Assembly (NCBI GenBank): GCA_018242485.1
Contig: JAFEBV010000013.1
Span: 96,373 to 160,372, forward strand
DNA length: 64,000 nucleotides
Reading direction: 5' to 3'
From: Pseudomonadota bacterium
GTDB lineage: Bacteria; Pseudomonadota; Gammaproteobacteria; Xanthomonadales; Xanthomonadaceae
Positions 38,294-49,962 of the stretch are shown one piece after another. Under the pieces are notes generated by a model, which was given only the letters and a program-made list of their open reading frames with translations, had not been told where the DNA came from and did no database searches. Positions within the stretch are counted from its first letter, which is position 1; the number at the start of each line of letters is the position of its first letter. The translations under genes were made by a program, and so were the position numbers.

Positions 38294-38516
38294 GGCCGAT
38301 AGCCCCCAATTGAGCGGCTGCCACGGCGAGTTCAATGGGTTCGTTCACCGCCGCGTACACGGCATTCAGTTGCTCGGTGACGAGGGCCTCTTCCCGCTCG
38401 CCAAGGTACTGCTCGATGGCTTGAGCGTAGAGCTGGCTCCGCGATACGCGCAGCCGATGAGCAAGCTTCTCTGCGGCGGAGAAGACCGGATCCGGGAGTG
38501 AAATGGCGACTTTCAT
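38280..38516 (-). CDS. Ribbon-helix-helix antitoxin of the MazF-like toxin
   Basis: 78 residues. MKVAISLPDPVFSAAEKLAHRLRVSRSQLYAQAIEQYL is a ribbon-helix-helix DNA-binding domain (strand VAISLP, two helices), as in CopG/MazE-like antitoxins of PemK toxins. The C-terminal ~35 residues (VTEQLNAVYAAVNEP and on) would wrap the toxin. Upstream of the toxin with a 14-bp overlap. Its promoter region adjoins the GGACRGA repeat tract. Confidence 0.87.
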   Translation of the reverse strand: MKVAISLPDPVFSAAEKLAHRLRVSRSQLYAQAIEQYLGEREEALVTEQLNAVYAAVNEPIELAVAAAQLGAIGHEAW

Positions 38517-38570
38517 GCGCCCATGGTATTACCACAGTATGACCAATGCAATGTTTGATGTCGGTGCAAG

Positions 38571-38682
38571 GGACAGAGGACGGAAGACAGAGGACAGAGG
38601 GCAGAGGACGGAGGACGGAGGACAGAGGACAGAGGACGGAGGACGGAGGACGGAGGACAGAGGACAGAGGACGGAGGACAAA
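38571..38682 (+). repeat. Sixteen-copy heptad tract (GGACRGA, family B)
   Basis: Sixteen consecutive 7-base units alternating GGACAGA and GGACGGA, with single-base variants AGACAGA, GGGCAGA and GGACAAA at three positions. It lies between the toxin-antitoxin pair and the S9 peptidase gene, ~105 bp before that gene's start. Frames through it are repeat artefacts. A three-copy version occurs at 57983-58003. Confidence 0.9.
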
Positions 38683-38787
38683 ATGCAGCGAGCGGATCGT
38701 CAAAGGGCCAGAACCTCATCCCCAGACGAGGCGTGGAATCTGGTATATGGAAGAGGTTGCCGCACCATCCATGCCTCGGGGGATTGC

Positions 38788-41265
38788 ATGATGAAGAACC
38801 TGCGCACGTTCTGGCGCGCCATGTGCTGCGTGGCCGCTGTCGCCCTGCAGTGTTCCGCGCCGGCCTTCGCCGGCTACGACCAGCCGCCGGAAAACCTGCT
38901 GCGGGTGCTCAAGGCGCCGCCGCCGCCTTCGCCCAGTGTCGATCCCACCGGTCGCCGCCTGCTGTTGACCACCAGCCAGACCTACCCGTCGATCGAGCGG
39001 GTGGCGCGCCCGTATCTGAAACTGGCCGGCGTGCGGCTGGAGCCGGCCAACCGCAGCCGCCATGACACGCCCGCCGGCTACGGCATTCCGGCCTGCGTGG
39101 CCGATTTCACCCTCGTGGACATCGCCGACGGCAAGGCGACCCGGGTGGCGTTGCCCGCCGGCGCCTGTCCGGGCGGTGCGCTGTGGTCGCCGGACGGCAA
39201 TCGTTTTGCGTTCCAGAATGTCACCCCCACCGGCGTGGAACTGTGGCTGGGCGATGCCGCCAGCGGGCAGATCCACAAGGTGGCCGGCGTGCAGCTCAAT
39301 CCGATCTTCGGCAGCACCGTGCTATGGCTGCAAGGCAGCCACAGCCTGCTGGTGAAGAAGGTGCCGGACAACCAGGGCCCGGCGCCGGTCGAGGATGCCG
39401 CCGCGATCGGCCCGGACATCCAGCAATCGCTGGGCGGCAAGGGCCAGAGCAGCACCTACGAGGCCCGCGACCTGCTGACCAGCACCTTCGACGAAGCCCT
39501 GTTCGCCTACTACGGCACCTCGCAACTGGCGGTGGTGGATGCGGCCAGCGGCAGCGTGCGCAATGTCGGCCAGCCGGCCATCTACAACGCGGTGGATGCC
39601 GCGCCCGACGGTGTCTATGTGCTGATCGACGCGATCCAGCCGCCGTTCTCGCACACCGTCACCTATCAGCGTTTTCCGCATTCGGTGGCCGTGCTGGATG
39701 TGGCCGATGGCACGTCGCGCGCACTCGCCAACCTGCCGCTGGCCGATCGCGTGCCCGTGCATGGCGTGCCGGAAGGTCCGATCAATTTCGACTGGCGCGC
39801 GACCGAACCGGCCACGCTGATCTGGTCCGAAGCCCTCGACAAGGGCGACTGGAATGTCGATGTGCCGGCGCGCGACAAGGTGCTGGCGTGGAAAGCCCCC
39901 TTCAGCGGCAAGCCGGTCGAAATCGCCCGCACGCGGCAGCGCTTCGCCGGTTATGCGTGGACGCCGAATCCGGCGCTCGCCTTCCTGCAGGAGTACGACG
40001 AAAACCGCCACTGGACGACGACCCGCATCGTCGATGTGGACAAGCCCGGCGATCCGGGCCGCGTGCTGTGGGACATGTCCAGCGACGAGCTGTACAAGGA
40101 TCCGGGAAATTTCGTCTACCGGATTCTGCCCAATGGCGCCTATGCCATGCGCATGGAGGGCGACGCGGTATTCCTGAGCGGGAGTGGCGCATCGCCGCAG
40201 GGCGACCGGCCCTTCCTGGATCGGTTGAACCTGACCACGCTTGCGACCGAACGGCTGTTCCGCAGTGGCCATGACGATTACGACGTGTTCCTCGGCTTCG
40301 CCGCCGTGCCGGGCACGTTCCTGAGCTGGCATCAGTCGTTGACCGATCCGCCCAATGCCTTCGTGCGCACGCTGGGCGAACACGCGAAGGATGCCGTCGC
40401 AGGCGAAGCGCAGTTCGCCTCCACCGGCAAGCAACTCACGCAGGTGGCCGATCCCACCCCGGAAGTGCGCCAGATCCGCAAGCAACTGGTGACCTACAAG
40501 CGCGCCGACGGGCTGAATCTGTCCTTCACCCTGTACACCCCGCCCGGATACAAGCCGGGCCAGCGCCTGCCGGCCATCCTGTATGCCTATCCGGCCGACT
40601 ATGCCAGCAGCGAACAGGCCGGGCAGGTGTCGGGCAGCCAGAACACCTTCACCCGCCTGCCGCCCTATCGGCTGTTGCTGCTGGCCGGTTACGCGATCAT
40701 CGACAACGCCAGCTTCCCGATCGTCGGCGATCCCAAGACCGCTTACGACACCTATCTGGAGCAACTGGAGGCCGACGCCAAAGCCGCGGTGGACAAGGCG
40801 GTGGAGATGGGCGTGGTCGATCGCGATCGCATCGGCGTCACCGGCCACAGCCACGGCGCGTTGATGACGGCCAACCTGGTCGCGCACACCGACCTGTTCA
40901 AGGCCGGCGTCGCCACCAGCGGTTCCTACAACAAGACGCTGACGCCGTTCGGTTTCCAGAACGAGCGCCGCTCGGTGTGGGCCGCGCCGGAGGTGTACCG
41001 CAAGGCCTCGCCGTTCTTCTACGCCGACCAGATCAAGCATCCGCTGCTGCTGATCCACGGCGACGACGATGCCAACCCCGGCACCCAGCCGATCCAGTCG
41101 GTGAAGATGTATCAGGCCATCCGCGGCAACGGCGGCATCGCCCGACTGGTGATGCTGCCGCACGAGCCGCACTGGTACACCGCGCTGGAATCCAACGAGC
41201 AGGAGGTGTACGAGATGCTCAACTGGTTCGACACCTACGTGAAGAACGCGCCGGCGGGCAAGTAA
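38788..41265 (+). CDS. Secreted S9-family serine peptidase
   Basis: 825-residue exported peptidase of the prolyl oligopeptidase group. Signal peptide ends at AFA before GYDQPP (residue ~29). The N-terminal ~550 residues form a beta-propeller-type gate (ALWSPDGNRFAFQNV, LAVVDAASGSVRNV). The alpha/beta hydrolase domain holds the nucleophile S688 in TGHSHGALMTANLV, the acid in IHGDDDANPGTQP (~760) and His in MLPHEPHWY (~795). Closest style is the glutamyl-endopeptidase-like S9 group of Xanthomonadales; substrate unassigned. Upstream ATGs lie in the repeat tract and are rejected; the signal peptide sets the start. Confidence 0.93.
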   Translation: MMKNLRTFWRAMCCVAAVALQCSAPAFAGYDQPPENLLRVLKAPPPPSPSVDPTGRRLLLTTSQTYPSIERVARPYLKLAGVRLEPANRSRHDTPAGYGIPACVADFTLVDIADGKATRVALPAGACPGGALWSPDGNRFAFQNVTPTGVELWLGDAASGQIHKVAGVQLNPIFGSTVLWLQGSHSLLVKKVPDNQGPAPVEDAAAIGPDIQQSLGGKGQSSTYEARDLLTSTFDEALFAYYGTSQLAVVDAASGSVRNVGQPAIYNAVDAAPDGVYVLIDAIQPPFSHTVTYQRFPHSVAVLDVADGTSRALANLPLADRVPVHGVPEGPINFDWRATEPATLIWSEALDKGDWNVDVPARDKVLAWKAPFSGKPVEIARTRQRFAGYAWTPNPALAFLQEYDENRHWTTTRIVDVDKPGDPGRVLWDMSSDELYKDPGNFVYRILPNGAYAMRMEGDAVFLSGSGASPQGDRPFLDRLNLTTLATERLFRSGHDDYDVFLGFAAVPGTFLSWHQSLTDPPNAFVRTLGEHAKDAVAGEAQFASTGKQLTQVADPTPEVRQIRKQLVTYKRADGLNLSFTLYTPPGYKPGQRLPAILYAYPADYASSEQAGQVSGSQNTFTRLPPYRLLLLAGYAIIDNASFPIVGDPKTAYDTYLEQLEADAKAAVDKAVEMGVVDRDRIGVTGHSHGALMTANLVAHTDLFKAGVATSGSYNKTLTPFGFQNERRSVWAAPEVYRKASPFFYADQIKHPLLLIHGDDDANPGTQPIQSVKMYQAIRGNGGIARLVMLPHEPHWYTALESNEQEVYEMLNWFDTYVKNAPAGK

Positions 41266-41299
41266 TCCCGCCGCGGCGACGGTTCCTGCGCCTTCCGGC

Positions 41300-42211
41300 T
41301 CACTGCCGGCGCGGGCTTCCGGTGGTCGCCGGGATGTCCGCGGCGATGGTCTCGTGGTGGAACACATGCACGCCATGCTGCGGGAAGGGCGCGCCCACGC
41401 CAGCCGCGCGCAGCGCCGCGCGCGTGGCTTCCAGCAGGTCGCTGCGGGCTTGCTTGAAATCGCCGGTGGCGACCCACGCGCGCAGGGTCAGGTTGATGCT
41501 GCCCGCGGCCAGATCCGACACCAGCACGTCCGGTTGCGGATCGGGCAGCACGCGCGGGTGCGCGCGGGCCACGGTGACGAGCGCATCGCGGGCGTTGCGG
41601 ATGTCGTCCTCGTAGCCGATGCCGATGGTCAGCTCGATGCAGCGGCGATCGCGCGCGGTGAAGTTGATGATCGGCGCGGCGGTGATCAAGCCGTTGGGCA
41701 GGAACACCACGCGGTTGTCGGAGGTGCGCAGCACGGTCTGGAAGATGCGCACCTGTTCGACCACGCCGTTGGTGCCCGCCGCCTGCACCTCGTCGCCGGT
41801 GTTGAACGGGCGCAGCACGATCAGCATGAAGCCCGAGGCGATGTTCGCCAGCGAGTCCTTCAGCGCCAGACCGATGCCCAGCCCCGCCGCGCCGAGCACT
41901 GCGAGCAGGGACGTGGTCGGCAGGCCGAGCGCATCCATCGCGGCGATGATCGCCACGATCATGCACAGCGCCCGCACCGACGCGCGCAGGAAGTTGGCGA
42001 GGATGCTCTGCACGCCCAGTCGCGCGAGCAGGCGCCCGAGCCAGCGCGAGATCCACTTTGACAACCAGATGCCGCCGATCAGCAGCAGCACGGCTTCGCC
42101 CGCGCGCACGCCCCACTCCAGGCTCAGTTCCGGCCAGTCGATGTGGCTCATGCGGTCGAGCAGGCGGCTGGAAGCCAGCACCGGGTGATCGGATGGCGCG
42201 AAGACGAACAT
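41300..42211 (-). CDS. Small-conductance mechanosensitive channel (MscS family)
   Basis: 303-residue inner-membrane channel that opens on hypo-osmotic shock. Three N-terminal helices; the pore-lining TM3 reads TSLLAVLGAAGLGIGLALKDSLANIASGFMLIVLRPF with the Gly/Ala pattern of MscS. The beta domain follows (GDEVQAAGTNGVVEQVRIFQT, LPNGLITAAPIINFT) and then the alpha/beta C-terminal domain. The start is uncertain: ATG 42211 is used, but MSHIDWPE at 42151 is also reasonable. Four bases separate it from the ppsA stop, so it is probably the second gene of a ppsA transcript. Confidence 0.9.
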   Translation of the reverse strand: MFVFAPSDHPVLASSRLLDRMSHIDWPELSLEWGVRAGEAVLLLIGGIWLSKWISRWLGRLLARLGVQSILANFLRASVRALCMIVAIIAAMDALGLPTTSLLAVLGAAGLGIGLALKDSLANIASGFMLIVLRPFNTGDEVQAAGTNGVVEQVRIFQTVLRTSDNRVVFLPNGLITAAPIINFTARDRRCIELTIGIGYEDDIRNARDALVTVARAHPRVLPDPQPDVLVSDLAAGSINLTLRAWVATGDFKQARSDLLEATRAALRAAGVGAPFPQHGVHVFHHETIAADIPATTGSPRRQ

Positions 42212-42215
42212 CGAT

Positions 42216-44603
<2,388 letters not shown>

Positions 44604-44777
44604 GGCAGGCTCCGGGGATTCGGGAACGGGGGCGGGCGCGGTGCCCGGCAAGCCCGCCATTTTACCCGCGCGCACGCCGCTATGGTTTCCGCTGCGACAT
44701 CCGATCCGGCGGCATGCTCATGCGCGATGGCGATGAGGCACGGCGCAGCGTGAGCCCGAATGCGGCATGCGAATGGG

Positions 44778-44783
44778 TAGAAT
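44778..44783 (+). promoter_or_regulatory. Putative -10 element upstream of ppsR
   Basis: TAGAAT within GGGTAGAATGGCGACGG, 80 bp before the ppsR ATG in the 260-bp ppsA/ppsR divergent region. No gene or clear operator was seen in the rest of that region. Confidence 0.35.
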
Positions 44784-44863
44784 GGCGACGGCATCGACAT
44801 GAAGGGCAAGGCCGCATGTGGGTCGAGGACGTGGTGGAAGTGGCGTCATCCGGGGGCGAGACG

Positions 44864-45685
44864 ATGCGCGAGCGGCTGGTGTTCTACATCTCCGACGGTA
44901 CCGGCATCACCGCCGAAACCATCGGCCACAGCCTGCTGACGCAGTTCGCCGGCGTGCGCTTCCACACCCAGCGGTTTTCTTTCGTCGACAGCGTGGACAA
45001 GGCGCGCGATGCGCTGCGGCAGATCGCCCACGCCGCCGGCCAGCGCGGCGGCGAACGCCCGATCATCATGAGCTCGGTGGTGGACGAGGCGGTGATGGCC
45101 GAGCTGGATGCGAGCGGGGCCTTGATCCTCGACGTGTTCGGCCCGTTCATCGGCCCGCTGGAAGCCGAACTGGGCAAGCAGCGCGAGCGCCACGTCGGCC
45201 ACGCCCACGGCATGGTCGATTTCGCCGCCTACGAGGCGCGCATCAACGCCACCAACTACGCGCTGACCCACGACGACGGCGGCAACGTCAACTACAACGA
45301 GGCCGACCTGATCCTCGTGGGCGTCTCGCGTTCGGGCAAGACGCCCACCTGCCTGTACCTGGCCCTGCATTACGGCGTGCGCGCGGCGAACTATCCGCTG
45401 ACCGACGACGATCTGGAAAAAATGGAATTGCCCGCGTTCCTGCGGCCGCATCGGCGCAAGCTGTACGGCTTGACCATCGAGCCGGCGCGGCTGCGGCAGA
45501 TCCGCCAGGAGCGCCGCCCCGACAGCCGCTACGCGACCATCGAACAATGCCGCAAGGAAGTGGCCGCCGCCGAGTCGATGTTCAAGGCCGAGCGCATTCC
45601 CGTGCTCAGCACCACGCACACCTCGATCGAGGAAATCGCCAGCAAGGTGATGGCCGCGCTGGGCATCCAGAGGCAGTTGTTCTGA
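44864..45685 (+). CDS. ppsR: PEP synthetase regulatory protein (DUF299 kinase/phosphotransferase)
   Basis: 273-residue bifunctional enzyme that turns PEP synthase off by ADP-dependent phosphorylation of a Thr next to its catalytic His, and on by Pi-dependent dephosphorylation. DUF299 marks: [21 protein letters not shown]-loop [70 protein letters not shown] at 44864 fits homologue starts; the upstream in-frame region has no domain. Divergent from its target ppsA. Confidence 0.96.
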   Translation: MRERLVFYISDGTGITAETIGHSLLTQFAGVRFHTQRFSFVDSVDKARDALRQIAHAAGQRGGERPIIMSSVVDEAVMAELDASGALILDVFGPFIGPLEAELGKQRERHVGHAHGMVDFAAYEARINATNYALTHDDGGNVNYNEADLILVGVSRSGKTPTCLYLALHYGVRAANYPLTDDDLEKMELPAFLRPHRRKLYGLTIEPARLRQIRQERRPDSRYATIEQCRKEVAAAESMFKAERIPVLSTTHTSIEEIASKVMAALGIQRQLF

Positions 45686-45809
45686 AGCGCCCGAAGCGAT
45701 GCTCGCGCGGACGGGTGAAAATGCAATGCCGGAGTGTGTGAGTGTGCGACGGCGGAACGCCGCTGGCAAGCGTTGCGGAACGCTGCGAGGCGCGTGCTAG
45801 CATCCGGCC

Positions 45810-46307
45810 ATGTCGGCCATCCTCAAACCCTCGCACGCCACGATCCAGCGCATCCCGCGCATGAGCCGATTCGCGTGGATGATGGCGCTGTACGCGGAGA
45901 ACCACGCGCGCCTGCAACGCCTGCTGGCGCCCGAGGCGCTGGCGGTCGGCAGTCACGCATCCATGGGGCGGGATGGTCTGGAATTGCGGATCGATGTCGT
46001 CGAACGGCACCCGTACACCATTGAATTGCAATTGTCGTATCCGCGCCTGCATGACGGCAGTGGCGCGGCGGGCGATCCACTGGCGTGGATCCGCCACTAC
46101 CGCGACGCGCAGCAGGCCGAGGTCACCCATTGCCACGTCGGGCGGCGCTGGCAGGACGTGCTGGGCCTGCACCCGACCCTGACGACCCTTATCGACCATC
46201 GCATGCGGATGAACGTGTTCTTCAGCAAATGGCTGGAATATCTGGGCGAACAGGGGCATGCGCCTGACGGCGTGCATCCACGGGGTGGTGTGGCGGAGGT
46301 GGCTTGA
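45810..46307 (+). CDS. DUF1249 (YqiB-like) protein
   Basis: 165-residue cytoplasmic protein of the DUF1249 family (E. coli YqiB), function unknown. Family stretches: MSRFAWMMALYAENHARLQRLL, VERHPYTIELQLSYP, PLAWIRHYRDAQQAEVTHCHVGRRWQ and DHRMRMNVFFSKWLEYLGEQGH. A TAGCAT -10-like hexamer lies only 7 bp before the ATG, which would give a leaderless message. Stand-alone gene. Confidence 0.88.
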   Translation: MSAILKPSHATIQRIPRMSRFAWMMALYAENHARLQRLLAPEALAVGSHASMGRDGLELRIDVVERHPYTIELQLSYPRLHDGSGAAGDPLAWIRHYRDAQQAEVTHCHVGRRWQDVLGLHPTLTTLIDHRMRMNVFFSKWLEYLGEQGHAPDGVHPRGGVAEVA

Positions 46308-46518
46308 GTCGGATCACGTAAGCGAACAAGGCTGGTTCCATTTCTGCATCGCAGCACAGTCGCGGAGAACCGGTCGGCGCATTGCGGCGAACGAAGGTCA
46401 ACCGACCACACAAGCGATCCTTGTCCTGTTCGGCCATTGAATGAATGTGGACGTAGCGCTTGCGGCTGCCATGCGCGAAGACTAGCCTGACGGCCTGTTT
46501 CCGACCCTTTGCGATCCC

Positions 46519-46815
46519 ATGTCTCGCATGCTGGCCATTCAAGGCGATATCCCCGGTGGGCAGGAGCCGGAAGTGTTGTACGTGCGCGAAAACGGCAGTT
46601 GGTATTCGCCGCCTGGCGGATGGATGGCGGTGCAGTCGGGAAAATGGCAGCAGATCAGCCTCGCCGGAACCGCGATGCAAGGCATCGCCGGTACGCCCAA
46701 CGTGTTCATGGCCGGGCTGCTTTTCGCCAGCGCCAAGCCCGGCGATTCGGGCGAACTGCGCGATCAGGTCAGCCGTGCCGTCGGCCGCTGGAAGGTCACC
46801 GCGGTGACGGGCTGA
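46519..46815 (+). CDS. Small hypothetical protein
   Basis: Not recognised. 98 residues, MSRMLAIQGDIPGGQEPEVL. Gly/Trp-rich (YVRENGSWYSPPGGWMAVQSG) with a hydrophobic middle (AGTPNVFMAGLLFASA) and a charged end. No signal peptide or clear transmembrane helix. A 28-bp gap separates it from the DUF922 gene, so they may be one transcript. The 211 bp upstream hold nothing that I can support. Confidence 0.5.
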   Translation: MSRMLAIQGDIPGGQEPEVLYVRENGSWYSPPGGWMAVQSGKWQQISLAGTAMQGIAGTPNVFMAGLLFASAKPGDSGELRDQVSRAVGRWKVTAVTG

Positions 46816-46843
46816 TCGATACACCGGAGCCCCGACGGGCCTT

Positions 46844-47416
46844 GTGATGATGGCTACCCTGTTGCTGGCCTCGATGTTGCAAGTCGCACCTGCCGCGAAT
46901 GCCGGCGTGGAGACGAACCTGCAGACGCACAGCTATGCCATCAGCGGATCGAGCGCGGATGCGTTGTGGGATCAGATCCACCAATACGGCCCGCTGTATG
47001 CCAGGGACGGCAAGCGCTACGCCGCCTACACGCACTGGAACGTCGACTGGCATTACGATTACTGGCGCGATGTCGGTGGCTGTCGCATCGAGCGTGCGAC
47101 GGTGAAGCTGGAAGCGGCGCAGACGTTTCCCGTCTGGACGGGTCGTGCGCGCGCCTCGACGTGGCTGCAGGCGCGTTGGGATGCCTTCATCGCCAACCTC
47201 AAGCTGCACGAGAACGGGCACCTGCAACACGGCATGCAGGCTGCGCAGGCGATCCGCCATGTCATCGACCGCATCGGTCGTGCGCCGGAATGCGCCACTC
47301 TGGGCAAGCAGATCGATGCCTATGCGCAAGATGCCATCGCCCGCGCGACGCACGCCGATGCGCAGTACGACTTCGACACCCGGCATGGCGCCACGCAGGG
47401 TGCGACGTTGCCGTGA
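46844..47416 (+). CDS. DUF922 predicted secreted zinc protease
   Basis: 190 residues with signal peptide (MATLLLASMLQVAPAANA). DUF922 pattern: AYTHWNVDWHYDYW, then KLHENGHLQHG, where H122-E123-N-G-H126 is an HExxH zinc motif and H129 a possible extra ligand. CRIERATVKLEAAQTFPVW precedes it. The family is predicted, not shown, to be proteolytic. Complete length. May be co-transcribed with the small gene just upstream. Confidence 0.85.
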   Translation: MMMATLLLASMLQVAPAANAGVETNLQTHSYAISGSSADALWDQIHQYGPLYARDGKRYAAYTHWNVDWHYDYWRDVGGCRIERATVKLEAAQTFPVWTGRARASTWLQARWDAFIANLKLHENGHLQHGMQAAQAIRHVIDRIGRAPECATLGKQIDAYAQDAIARATHADAQYDFDTRHGATQGATLP

Positions 47417-47459
47417 GCGGGCCGGGTTCGGCACGGCCGATCCCGGCTGTGGGTGCTCG

Positions 47460-48131
47460 TCAATGCGTGCTGCCGCCCGTCGTGTGCAGATCGTGCGCAT
47501 GCGACAACGCCGCCTCGATGGCAATGGCGATGCCTTTCGAGAGCGTGTCGATGTCCATGCTCGCCGCGCCGGGATTGCGCGCGGCCTGCTGCGGCAACAG
47601 GGGCACGTGGATGAAGCCGCCGCGTGCGGCCGTCGCTGACGGCGTCGCCGATGCGCGCGCATGCAGCGCGTGCATCAGGGCGAAGAACACCGCATTGCAT
47701 ACATAGCTGCCGGCGCTGAAGGACAGCTCGGCGGGCACGCCGGCTGCGTGCAGAGCGGCCAGCATCGCCTTCACCGGCAGGGTGGAAAAATACGCCGCCG
47801 GGGCGTCGGCGATGACCGGGGTGTCGATGGGTTGCGCGCCGGTGTTGTCGGGGATGCGCGCGTCGATCAGGTTGATCGCCACCCGCTCGATGGACAGGCG
47901 CGTGCGCCCGCCGGCCTGACCGAGGCAGATCGTCAGCGTGGGTCGACTGGCTTCGAGCGCCTGCGTCAGTGCGGGCAGTGCGTCGGCGAAGCTCACCGGC
48001 AAAACTGCGGCATCGACGCGGTGGCCGCCGATGTGTTCGCCGGAGAGTGTTTCCGCGATCTGCCGGGCGGGGTTGATGTCCTCGCCGTCGAAGGCCTCGA
48101 AACCGGTGAGCAGCACGCGCGGCGTAGTCAT
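47460..48131 (-). CDS. pcp: Pyrrolidone-carboxylate peptidase (pyroglutamyl peptidase I)
   Basis: 223-residue cysteine peptidase (C15) that removes N-terminal pyroglutamate (5-oxoproline) from peptides in the cytoplasm. Opens VLLTGFEAFDGEDINPA; the catalytic triad is intact: E82 in SIERVAIN, C145 in GSYVCNAVFF and H175 in GGFIHVPLLP. ARIPDN is the substrate loop. The start overlaps the DUF979 stop by 4 bp (ATGA). With DUF979/DUF969 and pxpA upstream it completes a pyroglutamate release-and-use set. Confidence 0.97.
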   Translation of the reverse strand: MTTPRVLLTGFEAFDGEDINPARQIAETLSGEHIGGHRVDAAVLPVSFADALPALTQALEASRPTLTICLGQAGGRTRLSIERVAINLIDARIPDNTGAQPIDTPVIADAPAAYFSTLPVKAMLAALHAAGVPAELSFSAGSYVCNAVFFALMHALHARASATPSATAARGGFIHVPLLPQQAARNPGAASMDIDTLSKGIAIAIEAALSHAHDLHTTGGSTH

Positions 48132-49102
48132 CGGAAGGCCAGCCATGCCATCAGCGCGAGATTGACGGCCAGCAGCACCAGCGCGGTCGGCCACTGCGCG
48201 CGGATCACCCCGTTGCGATCGGGCAGGTCGAGCAGCAGGGCGGGGACGATGTTGAAGTTGGCGGCCATCGGCGTGAGCAGGGTACCGCAGTAGCCGGTGA
48301 GCATTCCCAGCGAGCCGACCACGGCGGCGTCCGCGCCGTGCAGGCGGATCAGCAGCGGCAGGCCGATGCCGGCGGTCATCACCGGGAACGCGGCGAAGGC
48401 GTTGCCCATGATGACGGTGAACAGCACCATGCCCAGCCCGTAGGCGAGCACGCAGGCCAGCGCGTGCTGCACCGGCACCACCGCGGTGACGAGGGCGGCC
48501 ACCGCATCGCCCACGCCGGTGGCGGTGAACACCCCGCCCAGCGCGGCCAGCACCAGCGGCAGCAATGCCGCCCAACCGAGGGTGTCGAGCAGGCGGCGGC
48601 CTTCGCCCAGCGCCAGCGCCGGCTTGCTGCGGGTGATCGCCAGCGCCGCCAGCGCGGCGACCACGCAGGCCACCGCCAGCCCGACCAGGGTCGGCGAATC
48701 GGTGCCGACCAGCCAGTGCAACGAGCCGCCTTGCCGACGCGCGGCCATGTCGGCGAGCGCGAACACCACGGTCACCGCGGGGATCAGCAAGGCCGGCGCG
48801 AACAAGCGATGGCGCAGACGCAGCGCATCGGCCAGGCGCAGTTGTGGATCGCGCTCGGCGATCGCGGGACGACGCATGCCCGGTGCCAGCAGGGCCAGCC
48901 CGAGCACGCAGGCGCCGGCGATCTGTACGGGACGATGTTCGCCGGCCGCGTTCGCTTTCAGCGCCCAGTCGCCACCGGCGAACAGCACCGCCATCAGCAT
49001 CCAGAAACCGCCCGCCGCCCAGCGCCGCTCGCGCGCATTGACCCATGCCGCGGCAAGGAAAAACGCCGCCAGCAGCCAGTAGGCGTATTCAAGGCGCAGC
49101 AT
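48128..49102 (-). CDS. DUF979 family membrane protein, putative transporter subunit
   Basis: 324-residue polytopic membrane protein with about 9-10 helices, matching DUF979: YAYWLLAAFFLAAAW, GGVFTATGVGDAVAALV, VIMGNAFAAFPVMTAGIG and GMLTGYCGTLLTPMAANFNIVPALLL. Pairs with the DUF969 gene upstream (14-bp overlap) and with pcp downstream (4-bp overlap). The tight pairing suggests a two-subunit transporter; pyroglutamate or pyroglutamyl peptides are the inferred cargo from neighbours only. Confidence 0.88.
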   Translation of the reverse strand: MLRLEYAYWLLAAFFLAAAWVNARERRWAAGGFWMLMAVLFAGGDWALKANAAGEHRPVQIAGACVLGLALLAPGMRRPAIAERDPQLRLADALRLRHRLFAPALLIPAVTVVFALADMAARRQGGSLHWLVGTDSPTLVGLAVACVVAALAALAITRSKPALALGEGRRLLDTLGWAALLPLVLAALGGVFTATGVGDAVAALVTAVVPVQHALACVLAYGLGMVLFTVIMGNAFAAFPVMTAGIGLPLLIRLHGADAAVVGSLGMLTGYCGTLLTPMAANFNIVPALLLDLPDRNGVIRAQWPTALVLLAVNLALMAWLAFR

Positions 49103-49808
49103 CGGAGAAGTCCTCCTGCGATGCAGGCGTGACGCCGCGCGTGCGCGCCAGTTGGCGCTGGAACCAGACGATGCGCACGCCGTGGATGACGAATGCCGCG
49201 ACCGCGGTCGGCAGCGCCCACAGCGCGATGTGCAACGGTTCGAGCACGATGCCGTTGCTGGCGTAGAAGCCCTGGATCAGCAGCACCGCGCCCAGTGCGA
49301 GGAACACGTCCTCGCCGAAGAACAGTCCGACGTTGTCGGTCGCCGCGGCCATCGCCCCGACGCGGTGGCGGGTGTCTTCGTCGAGCTTGCCATGCGTCTT
49401 GGCGGCTGCCGCCTCGGCCATCGGCGCCAGCAGCGGGCGCACGGTCTGCGCGTGGCCGGCGACATTGGTCAGGCCGAGCATGCTCAGCAACTGCCGCAGT
49501 GCGAGGTAGCCCAGCAGCAGCCGCGCCAGGGTCAGGCCACGCAGCGATTCGATCCAGCGCTGCGCGTGTTCGCGCAGCCCCGCGCGCTCGAGCACGCCGA
49601 TCACCGGCAAGGTGAGCACGAACAACATCAACGCGCGGTTGGAGAGGAAACTGGCGCCGAGCAGGGCCAGCATGTCGGCGACCGACTTGCCGGCGGCAAA
49701 GCCGCTGGCGAAACCGGCGCTCACCACCACCAGCACCGGATTGGCGTGCAGGGCGAAGCCAATCACCACCGCGGCGACACCCAGCAGGGGCCAGTAGTCC
49801 ACGATCAT
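49089..49808 (-). CDS. DUF969 family membrane protein, putative transporter subunit
   Basis: 239-residue membrane protein (DUF969), about six helices: WPLLGVAAVVIGFALHANPVLVVV, ALMLFVLTLPVIGVLE, then LLSMLGLTNVAGHAQTVRPLLAPMAEAAA, AATDNVGLFFGEDVFLALGAVLLIQG. The polar Asn/Gln-containing helices suit a solute path. Its C-terminal codons overlap the DUF979 start by 14 bp. A 154-bp gap with a palindrome separates it from pxpA. Confidence 0.88.
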   Translation of the reverse strand: MIVDYWPLLGVAAVVIGFALHANPVLVVVSAGFASGFAAGKSVADMLALLGASFLSNRALMLFVLTLPVIGVLERAGLREHAQRWIESLRGLTLARLLLGYLALRQLLSMLGLTNVAGHAQTVRPLLAPMAEAAAAKTHGKLDEDTRHRVGAMAAATDNVGLFFGEDVFLALGAVLLIQGFYASNGIVLEPLHIALWALPTAVAAFVIHGVRIVWFQRQLARTRGVTPASQEDFSDAAP

Positions 49809-49854
49809 GAGAGCGGCTCCGCTGCGTGACGTGGATGCGCGCACCGGTACGACA

Positions 49855-49905
49855 ACCCCCTCCCAGCCTCCCCCTGCTGTCGCAAGGGGAGGAGACAAGC
49901 ATGTT
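49855..49905. repeat. CCCCTGC-type palindrome between pxpA and the DUF969 gene
   Basis: CCTCCCCCTGC, a short loop GT, then a CGCAAGGGGAGG arm (49867-49892), with CAACCCCCTCCCAGCCT before it. Same class as those at 13315-13338, 24859-24883 and 25053-25070. It splits the pyroglutamate locus and may dampen transcription past pxpA. Confidence 0.75.
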
Positions 49906-49962
49906 GGCCATCTTCTGACGACATGGCATCGGTCACTGCGGAGGATTGGTTGCGGATGTGTG

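Noticed and set aside
38503..38787. Extended N-terminus of the S9 peptidase through the GGACRGA tract
   Set aside because: Its translation is pure repeat (Arg/Gly/Glu/Asp), whereas a normal signal peptide begins at 38788.
46308..46518. A small gene in the gap after the DUF1249 gene
   Set aside because: The possible frames lack a ribosome-binding site, domain or protein-like composition.
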